This document shows, in pieces, positions 43,855 to 50,870 of a stretch of 64,000 bases of DNA. The notes beneath the pieces were generated by a model. The model was not told where the DNA came from. It made no database searches and saw only the letters and a list, made by a program, of their open reading frames with translations. The DNA is taken from positions 1 to 64,000 of the forward strand of contig NZ_FOLI01000002.1 of the NCBI RefSeq assembly GCF_900112405.1, written 5' to 3'. Position numbers and translations under genes: made by a program. The DNA is from Fructobacillus durionis (GTDB taxonomy: Bacteria > Bacillota > Bacilli > Lactobacillales > Lactobacillaceae). The first letter of the stretch is position 1; each line of letters begins with the position of its first letter.

Positions 43855-43870
43855 TGCTATTTTTTTAGCA
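43855..43870 (+). promoter_or_regulatory. Inverted repeat in the regulator/exporter intergenic region
   Basis: TGCTATTTTTTTAGCA differs from the repeat upstream of pair 1 at one central base. It lies in the -35 region of an extended -10 (TGTTATATT, 43889-43897) that could drive the exporter gene, and about 20 bp upstream of the regulator -35. A regulator bound here could control both genes. Confidence 0.55.
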
Positions 43871-43983
43871 ATTCTTAGTTATTTTTCTTGTTATATTTTG
43901 GGTGCCTTAAAACAGAAGATAAAAATTATAAGCAATATAAAAAAGTAAATACTGGTTTGTATTAGTGAAAAACGGAGGAAAGA

Positions 43984-46146
43984 GTGTTTTTTAAATATAT
44001 TTCCCAAGTGGATGAACGAGATTGTGGTGTTGCTTGTTTAGCTATGGTACTAAAATCATATAAACATATTGTATCCATTGCCCGGTTACGGGAATTAGCA
44101 AAGACTAATTTGGAGGGAACAACTGCACTCGGCATTAAACGTGCAGCCGAGAAAGAAAATTTTACCGTTCAAGCAGTTCAAGCAAACATGACATTATTTG
44201 ATGAATATAAAAAATTACCTTTGCCCTTTATCATTCACGTTCAAAAACCTGATAAAGGGCAAATTGTAGAACATTACTATGTTATTTATAAGGTTGGCCA
44301 CAACCGAATATATATTGCAGATCCTGATCCGAATGTAAAAAAAATGGCAATGTCATATGTCGAAATTTCGAAACAGTGGACAGGAGTTGCATTGTTTTTT
44401 GCTCCTAATCCAGAGTTTAGTCCAGAAAAAATGCATGATAGTTATTTGTCATCAATTTTTTCGATTATGAAAAAGTACAAAGGTTTGATTGTTAATACAG
44501 TGATAGCTGCTTTATTTGTCACTCTTGTAGGCGTTGTGGGTTCATATTTTGTCCAGTTATTAGTCGATGAATATGTGCCAAATAGTATGACAAGTACATT
44601 AACAATAGTGAGTTGTGGATTAATCATTGCATACAGTTTTCAACAAATAATGTCCTATACTGAACAATATCTTTTGATAGTTATAGGGCAACGTTTATCA
44701 ATTGATTTGATTCTTTCTTATATCAAACACCTTTTCCAACTGCCAATGAGTTTTTTTTATAATCGAAGAATTGGGGAGTTAACTTCACGTTTTAATGATG
44801 CTAATTCAGTTATTGAAGCAATAGCTTCTTCGATTCTTTCACTACTTATTGATGTGATTGTAGTTTTAATGATGGCAATTATTTTATTAAATTACAATGC
44901 ACAGCTTTTTTTAATAACAATATTATCTATTCCGATTTATTGCATAATTATTATGCTTTTTGTTAAAAAGTTTTCGCGATTAAACCATGAAGTGATGAGT
45001 GCTGGAGCTAATTTGGAAGCTTCAATTATTGAACGCTTGAAGGGAATGGAAACCGTTAAGGCTTTGGGGGCTGAACAAAAAAGCTATGGAAGCATTGATC
45101 ATGATTATGTTGTTTTTTTGACAAAATCTTTTTTGAAAGAAAAAGCTATAGCAATTCAAGAAGCAGTTAAAGGGTTAATAAAATTAATGTTGCAAGTCAT
45201 TATTTTATGGGTTGGTGCTCAACTAGTGATTAAGGGTGAGATGACGATTGGAAAATTAATGGCCTATAATGCTTTACTAAGTTATTTTACTGATCCATTA
45301 CAGTCAATCATTAATTTACAAAGTAAAATCCAAATGGCCATGGTTGCTGCTCATCGATTACAAGAAGTGTATGAGGTGCAATCTGAATTTCAATTAAATG
45401 ATGAATCTTTCACATTAAGTGCAGAAAAAATAGAAATTGAATTTAAGTCTCTTTCATTTGGATATCAATATAATCACTCAATTTTTAACCACCTTGATTT
45501 ATTAATTAAAGCCAATCAAAAAGTAGCTTTAGTTGGATCAACAGGATCTGGAAAATCGACTTTAGTAAAGTTATTAATTCGTTTTTTTGAAGTGGAAAAT
45601 GGAAGTGGGGAAATTAGGATAAATGGTCATAACATTAAACACGTTAATAAGGAATCACTTCGTTCGATTATTTCTTACGTTCCACAAGAATCGCAGTTCT
45701 TTTCTGGAAAAATTATTGATAATTTACTTTTAGGCGTAGAAAGTGAAATTGATATTAATGATGTTTTCAAAGCTTGCGAAATGGTTGAGATACGAGCTGA
45801 TATTGAGGCAATGCCAAATGGTTTTTTCACTGAACTGTCAGATACTACTACACTTTCTGGAGGGCAGAAGCAAAGGCTAGCGATAGCTCGAGTACTATTG
45901 AGAAATTCTAAAGTACTAATTTTAGATGAATCAACCAGTAACTTAGATCGACTGACAGAAAAAAAGGTTATTAGCCGATTAATGGCTATTCAAGACAAAA
46001 CTATCATTTTTGTAGCCCATCGTTTAACCATTGCTGAATACGCTGAAAGAGTCGTAATGTTAGAGAAGGGAAATGTTGTGGCAGACGGGTCGCACGGTTT
46101 ATTACTTAAAAGTAATAAACACTATCAGACGCTAGTTCAAAAATAA
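43984..46146 (+). CDS. C39-peptidase bacteriocin ABC exporter
   Basis: This 720-residue protein cleaves double-glycine leaders and exports the peptides. The N-terminal C39 peptidase has Q8 and C14 (SQVDERDCGVACL), H97 (EHYYVIYKV) and D113 (IADPDPN). A six-helix ABC membrane domain follows (about 165-430). The ATPase has Walker A GSTGSGKST (518-526), signature LSGGQ (624-628) and Walker B VLILDE (644-649). The start is GTG with CGGAGGAAAGA upstream. Family relatives are LagD, LcnC and MesD. Both flanking peptide pairs have the matching leader motif. Confidence 0.92.
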   Translation: MFFKYISQVDERDCGVACLAMVLKSYKHIVSIARLRELAKTNLEGTTALGIKRAAEKENFTVQAVQANMTLFDEYKKLPLPFIIHVQKPDKGQIVEHYYVIYKVGHNRIYIADPDPNVKKMAMSYVEISKQWTGVALFFAPNPEFSPEKMHDSYLSSIFSIMKKYKGLIVNTVIAALFVTLVGVVGSYFVQLLVDEYVPNSMTSTLTIVSCGLIIAYSFQQIMSYTEQYLLIVIGQRLSIDLILSYIKHLFQLPMSFFYNRRIGELTSRFNDANSVIEAIASSILSLLIDVIVVLMMAIILLNYNAQLFLITILSIPIYCIIIMLFVKKFSRLNHEVMSAGANLEASIIERLKGMETVKALGAEQKSYGSIDHDYVVFLTKSFLKEKAIAIQEAVKGLIKLMLQVIILWVGAQLVIKGEMTIGKLMAYNALLSYFTDPLQSIINLQSKIQMAMVAAHRLQEVYEVQSEFQLNDESFTLSAEKIEIEFKSLSFGYQYNHSIFNHLDLLIKANQKVALVGSTGSGKSTLVKLLIRFFEVENGSGEIRINGHNIKHVNKESLRSIISYVPQESQFFSGKIIDNLLLGVESEIDINDVFKACEMVEIRADIEAMPNGFFTELSDTTTLSGGQKQRLAIARVLLRNSKVLILDESTSNLDRLTEKKVISRLMAIQDKTIIFVAHRLTIAEYAERVVMLEKGNVVADGSHGLLLKSNKHYQTLVQK

Positions 46147-46159
46147 GTGAGGTGGTTTT

Positions 46160-47263
46160 TTGAACGATGAAATGAAATTTGAGAGTGCTGAGTTTTATCA
46201 TCGTCGGTTTGGAAGTTTTGCAACAAAGATAATTTGGCCAATTGTTACAGTGTTCATTATTTCAATTCTTATTTTATTTATTACTAAAAAGGAAATAACT
46301 GTTAAGTCAGTGGGTAAAATCATTCCGGGAGAAGCAATTTTGAAAATCTATTCCAATGCAGAAGGTGTGATTATTGAAAATAATTTGAGTGAAAATAAAG
46401 TGGTCCATACGGGTGAGACTTTATTGAAATTATCTAATCCATCAATGAAAATTAATTTGAAAAATAATATACAGAAACAAAAGGAAATTCAGAAACAAAA
46501 AGAGGAGTTAGAGGGTTATAAAAATAGTGTCGAATCGAATAAGAAACCCTTTTCAGTTAGTAATCATTATGGTTATGAGGAGCTATTTGCTGAATATCAA
46601 AACCATATAAATGAAGTCGATAGACAAAACCAAAATAATATTGATGAAATTAACAAAATGGATTTGAGTATCGAAGAGAGAAACAAAAAGATAGCACAAT
46701 GTCATGAATCATTTTCTCAAGAAAAGATGGGCTTGAAACTAAAAACATTGGCAGGAATTAAACAAGATATTCAAGGTATAAAAAATAAAATTATTGGTTT
46801 AAAGGGTGAGTATGAATTTTTGAATAGTAATATGGAACACTTGACGGTTAGAGCTCCAGAAGATGGTATATTGCATTTGAAAAATAGCAATTTTAAATCT
46901 AAAAGTATTTCTCTTGGTACAGAAGTTGCCGATGTTTATCCTAAAATTAACAAGAAAAATAAGTTGATAATCCAATTTTTTGTCCCTGCTAACAAAATGA
47001 ATGAATTGAAGGTAAAACAAAGTGTTCGTTTTAAAGCGAATCAAACTGGTCCGACTCCCCTTGTTGCCACTGGCAGCATTCGTAGTATTCAGGTAGCACC
47101 TACAGAGACGGAAAGTGGAAGTCTATATCAAGTACAGGCTTTGATTCAGACGGAATCAAAAGACATTTCTAAGGTGCGCTATGGTTTAGAAGGAAGGGTA
47201 TCGGTTATCACTGGTAAAATAACATGGTTTAATTATTTAAGGAATTTGATTTTTAACGATTAA
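46160..47263 (+). CDS. HlyD-family bacteriocin secretion accessory protein
   Basis: The 367-residue protein has one transmembrane helix (about residues 22-42), a biotinyl-lipoyl-like half motif (KIYSNAEGVIIENNLSENK), a long lysine/glutamine-rich coiled coil (about 95-225) and the second lipoyl half with VRAPEDGILHL. It bridges the exporter through the wall, as MesE/LcnD do. The preferred start is TTG, 6 nt after GAGGTGG; an ATG three codons later is possible. It lies 13 nt after the exporter gene. Confidence 0.88.
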   Translation: MNDEMKFESAEFYHRRFGSFATKIIWPIVTVFIISILILFITKKEITVKSVGKIIPGEAILKIYSNAEGVIIENNLSENKVVHTGETLLKLSNPSMKINLKNNIQKQKEIQKQKEELEGYKNSVESNKKPFSVSNHYGYEELFAEYQNHINEVDRQNQNNIDEINKMDLSIEERNKKIAQCHESFSQEKMGLKLKTLAGIKQDIQGIKNKIIGLKGEYEFLNSNMEHLTVRAPEDGILHLKNSNFKSKSISLGTEVADVYPKINKKNKLIIQFFVPANKMNELKVKQSVRFKANQTGPTPLVATGSIRSIQVAPTETESGSLYQVQALIQTESKDISKVRYGLEGRVSVITGKITWFNYLRNLIFND

Positions 47264-47535
47264 GAAAAAAAAGAAAATATTACTATTAGAAAATACTTTA
47301 TTCTATACCATGGGAAATATTCCATTGAAAAAAATAATTCAACTGTTTAGTGTTGAGAAATTAATGACAGAACCTAAATTACTTAGTAGTAATTTAATTG
47401 CGAGTATCGTTTAAAATTAATTCTTTAACATTGACTTTTTTGATCTGAGTTTAAGTTGATGGTTGATATTTTTATCGATAAATTGATGAAAACTAATTAT
47501 TAAAAGGTTTTTATATAAGTCAAGATAATTTTTAA
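47264..47535. other. AT-rich intergenic region before bacteriocin pair 2
   Basis: No convincing gene. One 34-codon frame (47310-47414, MGNIPLKKIIQLFSVEK) has no ribosome binding site. The regulatory repeats of pair 2 begin directly after this segment. There is no clear terminator for the exporter/HlyD unit, so read-through into pair 2 is possible. Confidence 0.5.
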
Positions 47536-47604
47536 GTTACAGTTGCTAAGTTATTATCAATATACATGTATTTTTATTGTTACAGTTGTAGTGTTAGCTA
47601 ACAA
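47536..47604 (+). promoter_or_regulatory. Direct repeats and promoter of bacteriocin pair 2
   Basis: GTTACAGTTG occurs twice, at 47536-47545 and 47579-47588, 43 bp apart (about four helical turns). Each belongs to a longer box GTTACAGTTG-N4-GTTA. The second box overlaps a putative promoter TTGTTA (47577-47582), 16 bp, TAACAA, and runs into the palindrome GTTAGCTAAC (47593-47602) also found before pair 1. Such direct repeats upstream of a weak core promoter suggest an activator site. Confidence 0.55.
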
Positions 47605-47628
47605 ATTTTGAGTATAAAGGAGATTTAC

Positions 47629-47796
47629 ATGGATTCTAATGGTTTTCAAATTATGGAAGAGTACGAATTAGCAAAAGTGAATGGGGGAATATTTCCAATT
47701 GTTATTGGTGGTGTGTTAATTACAAAGGGTGCTGCAATTGGAGCAGGTTGCTTTACTGCTGGAATTGGTGCTGGTTTGTATTTGGGATTGCGTTAA
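47629..47796 (+). CDS. Double-glycine bacteriocin precursor, pair 2 peptide A
   Basis: The 55-residue precursor has a 20-residue leader ending ELAKVNGG. The mature part is 35 residues, starts IFPIVIGGVLITKG, contains a GIGAG (GxxxG) motif and ends LYLGLR. It is clearly related to peptide A of pair 1: same mature length and a shared FPIVI-G-ITxG opening. It has one cysteine, so no internal disulfide. AAAGGAG lies upstream of the ATG; an in-frame ATG seven codons earlier has no such site. Confidence 0.85.
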   Translation: MDSNGFQIMEEYELAKVNGGIFPIVIGGVLITKGAAIGAGCFTAGIGAGLYLGLR

Positions 47797-47811
47797 AAAA
47801 GGAGCCATATT

Positions 47812-47967
47812 ATGACAATTAATCTTAAAGATGAGAATTTAATCAATGTTACTGGGGGAAAAAGATATTATAAAGTTTCAGGTAAAAGTGTAGCTATGGG
47901 TGCAGGTTTATTTACAGGCGGATTTGAGCTTGGCTATAAGATTGGAAAAGCAATGCGGAGAAAATAA
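47812..47967 (+). CDS. Double-glycine bacteriocin precursor, pair 2 peptide B
   Basis: The 51-residue precursor has a short 16-residue leader (MTINLKDENLINVTGG) and a 35-residue mature part that is strongly basic: KRYYKVSGKSVAMGAGLF at the start and KIGKAMRRK at the end. Two overlapping GxxxG motifs, GFELG and GYKIG, are typical of the helix-helix contact of two-peptide bacteriocins. AAAAGGAG precedes the ATG, 15 nt after peptide A. The leader has T rather than N before GG. Confidence 0.83.
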   Translation: MTINLKDENLINVTGGKRYYKVSGKSVAMGAGLFTGGFELGYKIGKAMRRK

Positions 47968-47968
47968 T

Positions 47969-48145
47969 TTGAAGAAAACGAGAGTTGTTAATCTACAGTC
48001 AATCGTTAATTTTATTTTTGTCATTGATTTACTAGCTAGTGTTATTTATTTCATAATGGTTGTTATAGGTATTCAGAAATTAGATATTTTAGAGGTTATT
48101 TTATTACTAATAACAGGCATCTTGCTATATTTTTCGAGAAAATAA
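47969..48145 (+). CDS. Putative bacteriocin immunity protein, pair 2 (TTG start)
   Basis: The 58-residue protein, starting LKKTRVVNLQSIVNFIFVID with TTG read as Met, has two hydrophobic segments (about residues 12-32 and 37-54) and basic ends. GGAG lies 8 nt upstream, inside the end of peptide B. No in-frame ATG with a ribosome binding site exists. Position, size and topology parallel the protein behind pair 1, though the sequences are not obviously alike. Immunity is an inference. Confidence 0.6.
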   Translation: MKKTRVVNLQSIVNFIFVIDLLASVIYFIMVVIGIQKLDILEVILLLITGILLYFSRK

Positions 48146-48199
48146 CCAGTAACTTGGAATATCAATACAATAATTAATCGGATGTTATGAGGCTAAAAG

Positions 48200-48236
48200 A
48201 AAAAGGTCTATCAACAATTGTTGATAGTACCTTTTT
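48200..48236. terminator. Bidirectional terminator closing the bacteriocin island
   Basis: AAAAAGGTCTATCAACAA pairs with TTGTTGATAGTACCTTTTT with one interruption. It also serves the convergent methyltransferase gene. Confidence 0.88.
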
Positions 48237-48936
48237 ACTTGTTTTTTTGAGCTGTAATAATGGTGGTTGCCATCCACGGCCCACCCCACCAACCGTTGTA
48301 ACCATTTTTTACTGATTGAACGGTAGTGAATTGATTACTATGTAGTAATGTTTCTTGATATTCGCGAGCATATTTTAAGTCAATGATGAGAAGCTTACCG
48401 TTTGGCTTTAAAACGCGTGTTGCTTCTGTAAGGGCGATTGCTCTTTCTGTATTCGATTTAAGGTTGTGAATGGATAAGCTAGCGGTGATAATGTCAAAAC
48501 TATTATCTGGGAAGGGGAGTGCAAGCATGTTTGCCGTCATAACGTTTGCGACTTTTTCATACCCCAGTCGATGAATGTTTGATGTTGCCGATTCACTGGA
48601 GTTATTCGATTGATCGCTACTACGCCAGATATCAATCCCAGTTGCTTTACCAGGAACTTTTAAATATTTAGCAACTTCAGTTAGGACAATGCCATGGCCT
48701 GTCCCCAGGTCTAAAATTTGATTATCTGTTTTAATGTGTAGTCGTCGTACAGCAGCCTCTATAATTTTATACTTTCCAAAGTAGGTTGTATGAAAGTATG
48801 TAACAGCTGAGAAGGATAAAACAATGGTAGAAATCCAGAAAATCAGATTATTGGTTCGAATGGCTTGAAAACAGAACAGTATAGCTGCAAAAGTCATCCC
48901 AAATAATGCATATGGTGCATCGACACCTTTTTTCAT
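48235..48936 (-). CDS. Membrane-anchored class I SAM-dependent methyltransferase
   Basis: The 233-residue protein has two N-terminal transmembrane segments (about residues 8-26 and 31-48). The methyltransferase domain follows with motif I ILDLGTGHGIVL, GIDIW, the post-I region VMTANMLALPFPDNSFDII and LKPNGKLLIIDL. The substrate is unknown. The transmembrane anchor and UbiE/Methyltransf_11-like core suggest a lipid or membrane substrate. GGAGAGAAG lies upstream. It flanks the bacteriocin island but its base composition is closer to the core genes. Confidence 0.8.
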   Translation of the reverse strand: MKKGVDAPYALFGMTFAAILFCFQAIRTNNLIFWISTIVLSFSAVTYFHTTYFGKYKIIEAAVRRLHIKTDNQILDLGTGHGIVLTEVAKYLKVPGKATGIDIWRSSDQSNNSSESATSNIHRLGYEKVANVMTANMLALPFPDNSFDIITASLSIHNLKSNTERAIALTEATRVLKPNGKLLIIDLKYAREYQETLLHSNQFTTVQSVKNGYNGWWGGPWMATTIITAQKNK

Positions 48937-49009
48937 TGTGCTTCTCTCCGTTGAAAGTTTTATTTAATATACCATACAAGACGTTCAATATTTTGCATTG
49001 TTGAATTAA

Positions 49010-49058
49010 GTAAATAAAAAAGCCTCACAGTTATTAGTTGCGAAGCTTCTTTATTTAC
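49010..49058 (-). terminator. exoA terminator
   Basis: GTAAATAAA-AAGC and GCTT-TTTATTTAC form an interrupted long stem that overlaps the exoA stop codon region. Confidence 0.6.
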
Positions 49059-49873
49059 ATCTTAATATCTAATTCCAATGGCGCGTGATCCTGACGGGCA
49101 CCAGTGTCAACGACATGGATGTCTTCGACTTTATCGGCGATGCGGTTTGAGACCAAGTAGTAGTCAATCCGCCAGCCGGAGTTGTTGATCTTCGAAGTTT
49201 TTGAACGCTGTGCCCACCAAGAGTAGATGTCTGGTTGGTCAGGGTACATAGCACGGAGAGTGTCCGTGTAACCAGCATCCAAAAGCTTGGTGAAGTGCTC
49301 ACGCTCTTCGTCGGTAAAACCAGCGGAGTGGTGGTTTTGCTTAGGATGCTTCAAATCGATTTCTTCGTGGGCAACGTTGAAGTCCCCGGAGAAAATGACT
49401 GGCTTCTTTTCGTTTAACCCATCGATGTAATTGCGGTAGGCATCGTCCCAGAGTTGGCGATCATCTAGACGGGCAAGTTCGCCACCGGCGTTTGGTGTGT
49501 AGACGGTTGAAACATAGCAGTCTTCGAACTCTGCCGTGACGATACGTCCTTCCTGATCCATTTCACCGGGGGCACCAATGGCTGGGAAGTCGACCATGAT
49601 TGGTTCGTCCTTAGTAATGAGCATCGTCCCCGCATAGGACTTGCGGGCTGAAGATGAGTTGGCGTAGAAATGGTAGCCGGGGAAGAGGCCTTCCAGGGCT
49701 TCCTTTTGCTTTTTAGTCATACCATCGACTTTAAGTTTTGTTTCTTGAATGGCAACAACGTCGGGTTGCTTAGCCGCAATCCCTTCGAGTACGCCCCAGG
49801 TCATGAGACCACGGTCGGATTTGTGCTCGACAGCTGCGTTGATGGAATCAATGTTCCAGGAAATCAGTTTCAT
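49055..49873 (-). CDS. exoA: Exodeoxyribonuclease III / AP endonuclease
   Basis: ExoA repairs abasic sites. The 272-residue protein has the ExoIII fold motifs MKLISWNIDSINA, AIQETKL, VYTPNAGGE, the catalytic FSGDFNVAHEEIDL and the C-terminal SGWRIDYYLVS and QDHAPLELDI (catalytic histidine). AGCAT/AAGGAAG provides the ribosome binding region. It lies 21 nt downstream of nnrD on the same strand. Confidence 0.95.
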   Translation of the reverse strand: MKLISWNIDSINAAVEHKSDRGLMTWGVLEGIAAKQPDVVAIQETKLKVDGMTKKQKEALEGLFPGYHFYANSSSARKSYAGTMLITKDEPIMVDFPAIGAPGEMDQEGRIVTAEFEDCYVSTVYTPNAGGELARLDDRQLWDDAYRNYIDGLNEKKPVIFSGDFNVAHEEIDLKHPKQNHHSAGFTDEEREHFTKLLDAGYTDTLRAMYPDQPDIYSWWAQRSKTSKINNSGWRIDYYLVSNRIADKVEDIHVVDTGARQDHAPLELDIKM

Positions 49874-49894
49874 TTGAGTGCGCTTCCTTTATGC

Positions 49895-50755
49895 TTATTC
49901 TTCTTGTTCTTCATCAAGCCCGGTGGCCGAGAGGGGCATGTCCGCTAACTTGTTCATGTAGGCGGGGATGGCTTCGGCAATCTTCGATGGCAGCGTCACG
50001 TAGGCCGATTTGCTGAGTTCAGCGGCGATGGCTGAATGGCAGTAAACGGCGGATAGAACGGCTGGACCAAGTGGGTGGAACTGGGCAGTAAAGCCAGCAA
50101 TCATGCCGGCTAACGTATCGCCCATGCCACCCGTCGCTTGGTAAGGACCACCAACCGAAAGTTGATAAAGTTCATGTTCTAAGTATACCTGGGTGGCATT
50201 TGATTTCAAAACTAAGATTGGTTCTGGATGAAAACTAACCAGGGCCTCCCAGTTGTTGTCCTCACGACTTTGGTCGGCAATCGCCACTTCACCTAAGCGT
50301 TGCCATTCCATTTGATGGGGGGTGAGCACGACTTGAGCCTTGGGGAGGTCAAGGTTGTGCTCGGCCATCATGGTAATCGCCGAACCATCAATAATAACAA
50401 TTTGATTTTCTTGTACGGCTTTGAGACAGGTTTTTAAGATGTCAACTTCCTCACCGAGCCCGGATCCAATCAGCACAACGTCGGCTTTTTGAATATAATC
50501 TGCTAAATGATCATGGTAGTCAACTACCATGGCCTCGGGTAGGCGGGCGTGAATGGCGGTCTTATTCGAAAAGTCCGTGGCCACCGTCACTAGTCCAGCA
50601 CCGGATTGGACAGCCGCTTGGGCGTTCATGATGACGGCGCCACCAAGGTTGGCGTTTCCTCCAATGATGAGGACGCGACCGTAGGTACCCTTGTAACTCT
50701 GTGACTTACGTGGCTGAATCACATTGGCTGCGATTTTTTGTGAAAGTTGAATCAT
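49895..50755 (-). CDS. nnrD: ADP-dependent NAD(P)H-hydrate dehydratase
   Basis: NnrD repairs hydrated NAD(P)H. The 286-residue ribokinase-fold protein has the YGRVLIIGGNANLGGAVIMN opening, IGSGLGEE, VLTPHQMEWQRLG and the signature GGMGDTLAGMIAGF. The ATG at 50755 has AGGAGG upstream; a GTG seven codons earlier would overlap that site. The epimerase partner (nnrE) is not fused here. Confidence 0.92.
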   Translation of the reverse strand: MIQLSQKIAANVIQPRKSQSYKGTYGRVLIIGGNANLGGAVIMNAQAAVQSGAGLVTVATDFSNKTAIHARLPEAMVVDYHDHLADYIQKADVVLIGSGLGEEVDILKTCLKAVQENQIVIIDGSAITMMAEHNLDLPKAQVVLTPHQMEWQRLGEVAIADQSREDNNWEALVSFHPEPILVLKSNATQVYLEHELYQLSVGGPYQATGGMGDTLAGMIAGFTAQFHPLGPAVLSAVYCHSAIAAELSKSAYVTLPSKIAEAIPAYMNKLADMPLSATGLDEEQEE

Positions 50756-50870
50756 AAAATTTGTCCTCCTATGCACATTTTAACGCGGAGTTGTGTATAA
50801 TTAAAATCAAATCATTAGAATATTATGAAAAAGCCCGGAGCGACTTTTCAGATGACATGAGGAGGTTTCC

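Noticed and set aside
47310-47414. 34-codon frame MGNIPLKKIIQLFSVEK in the gap before bacteriocin pair 2
   Set aside because: No ribosome binding site, no GG leader and no coupling to neighbours; possibly a degraded remnant, but it is not supported as a gene.
42383-48145. Lantibiotic or other modified-peptide cluster
   Set aside because: No LanM, LanB/C, radical SAM or cyclodehydratase gene is present, and the core peptides are not rich in Ser, Thr and Cys.
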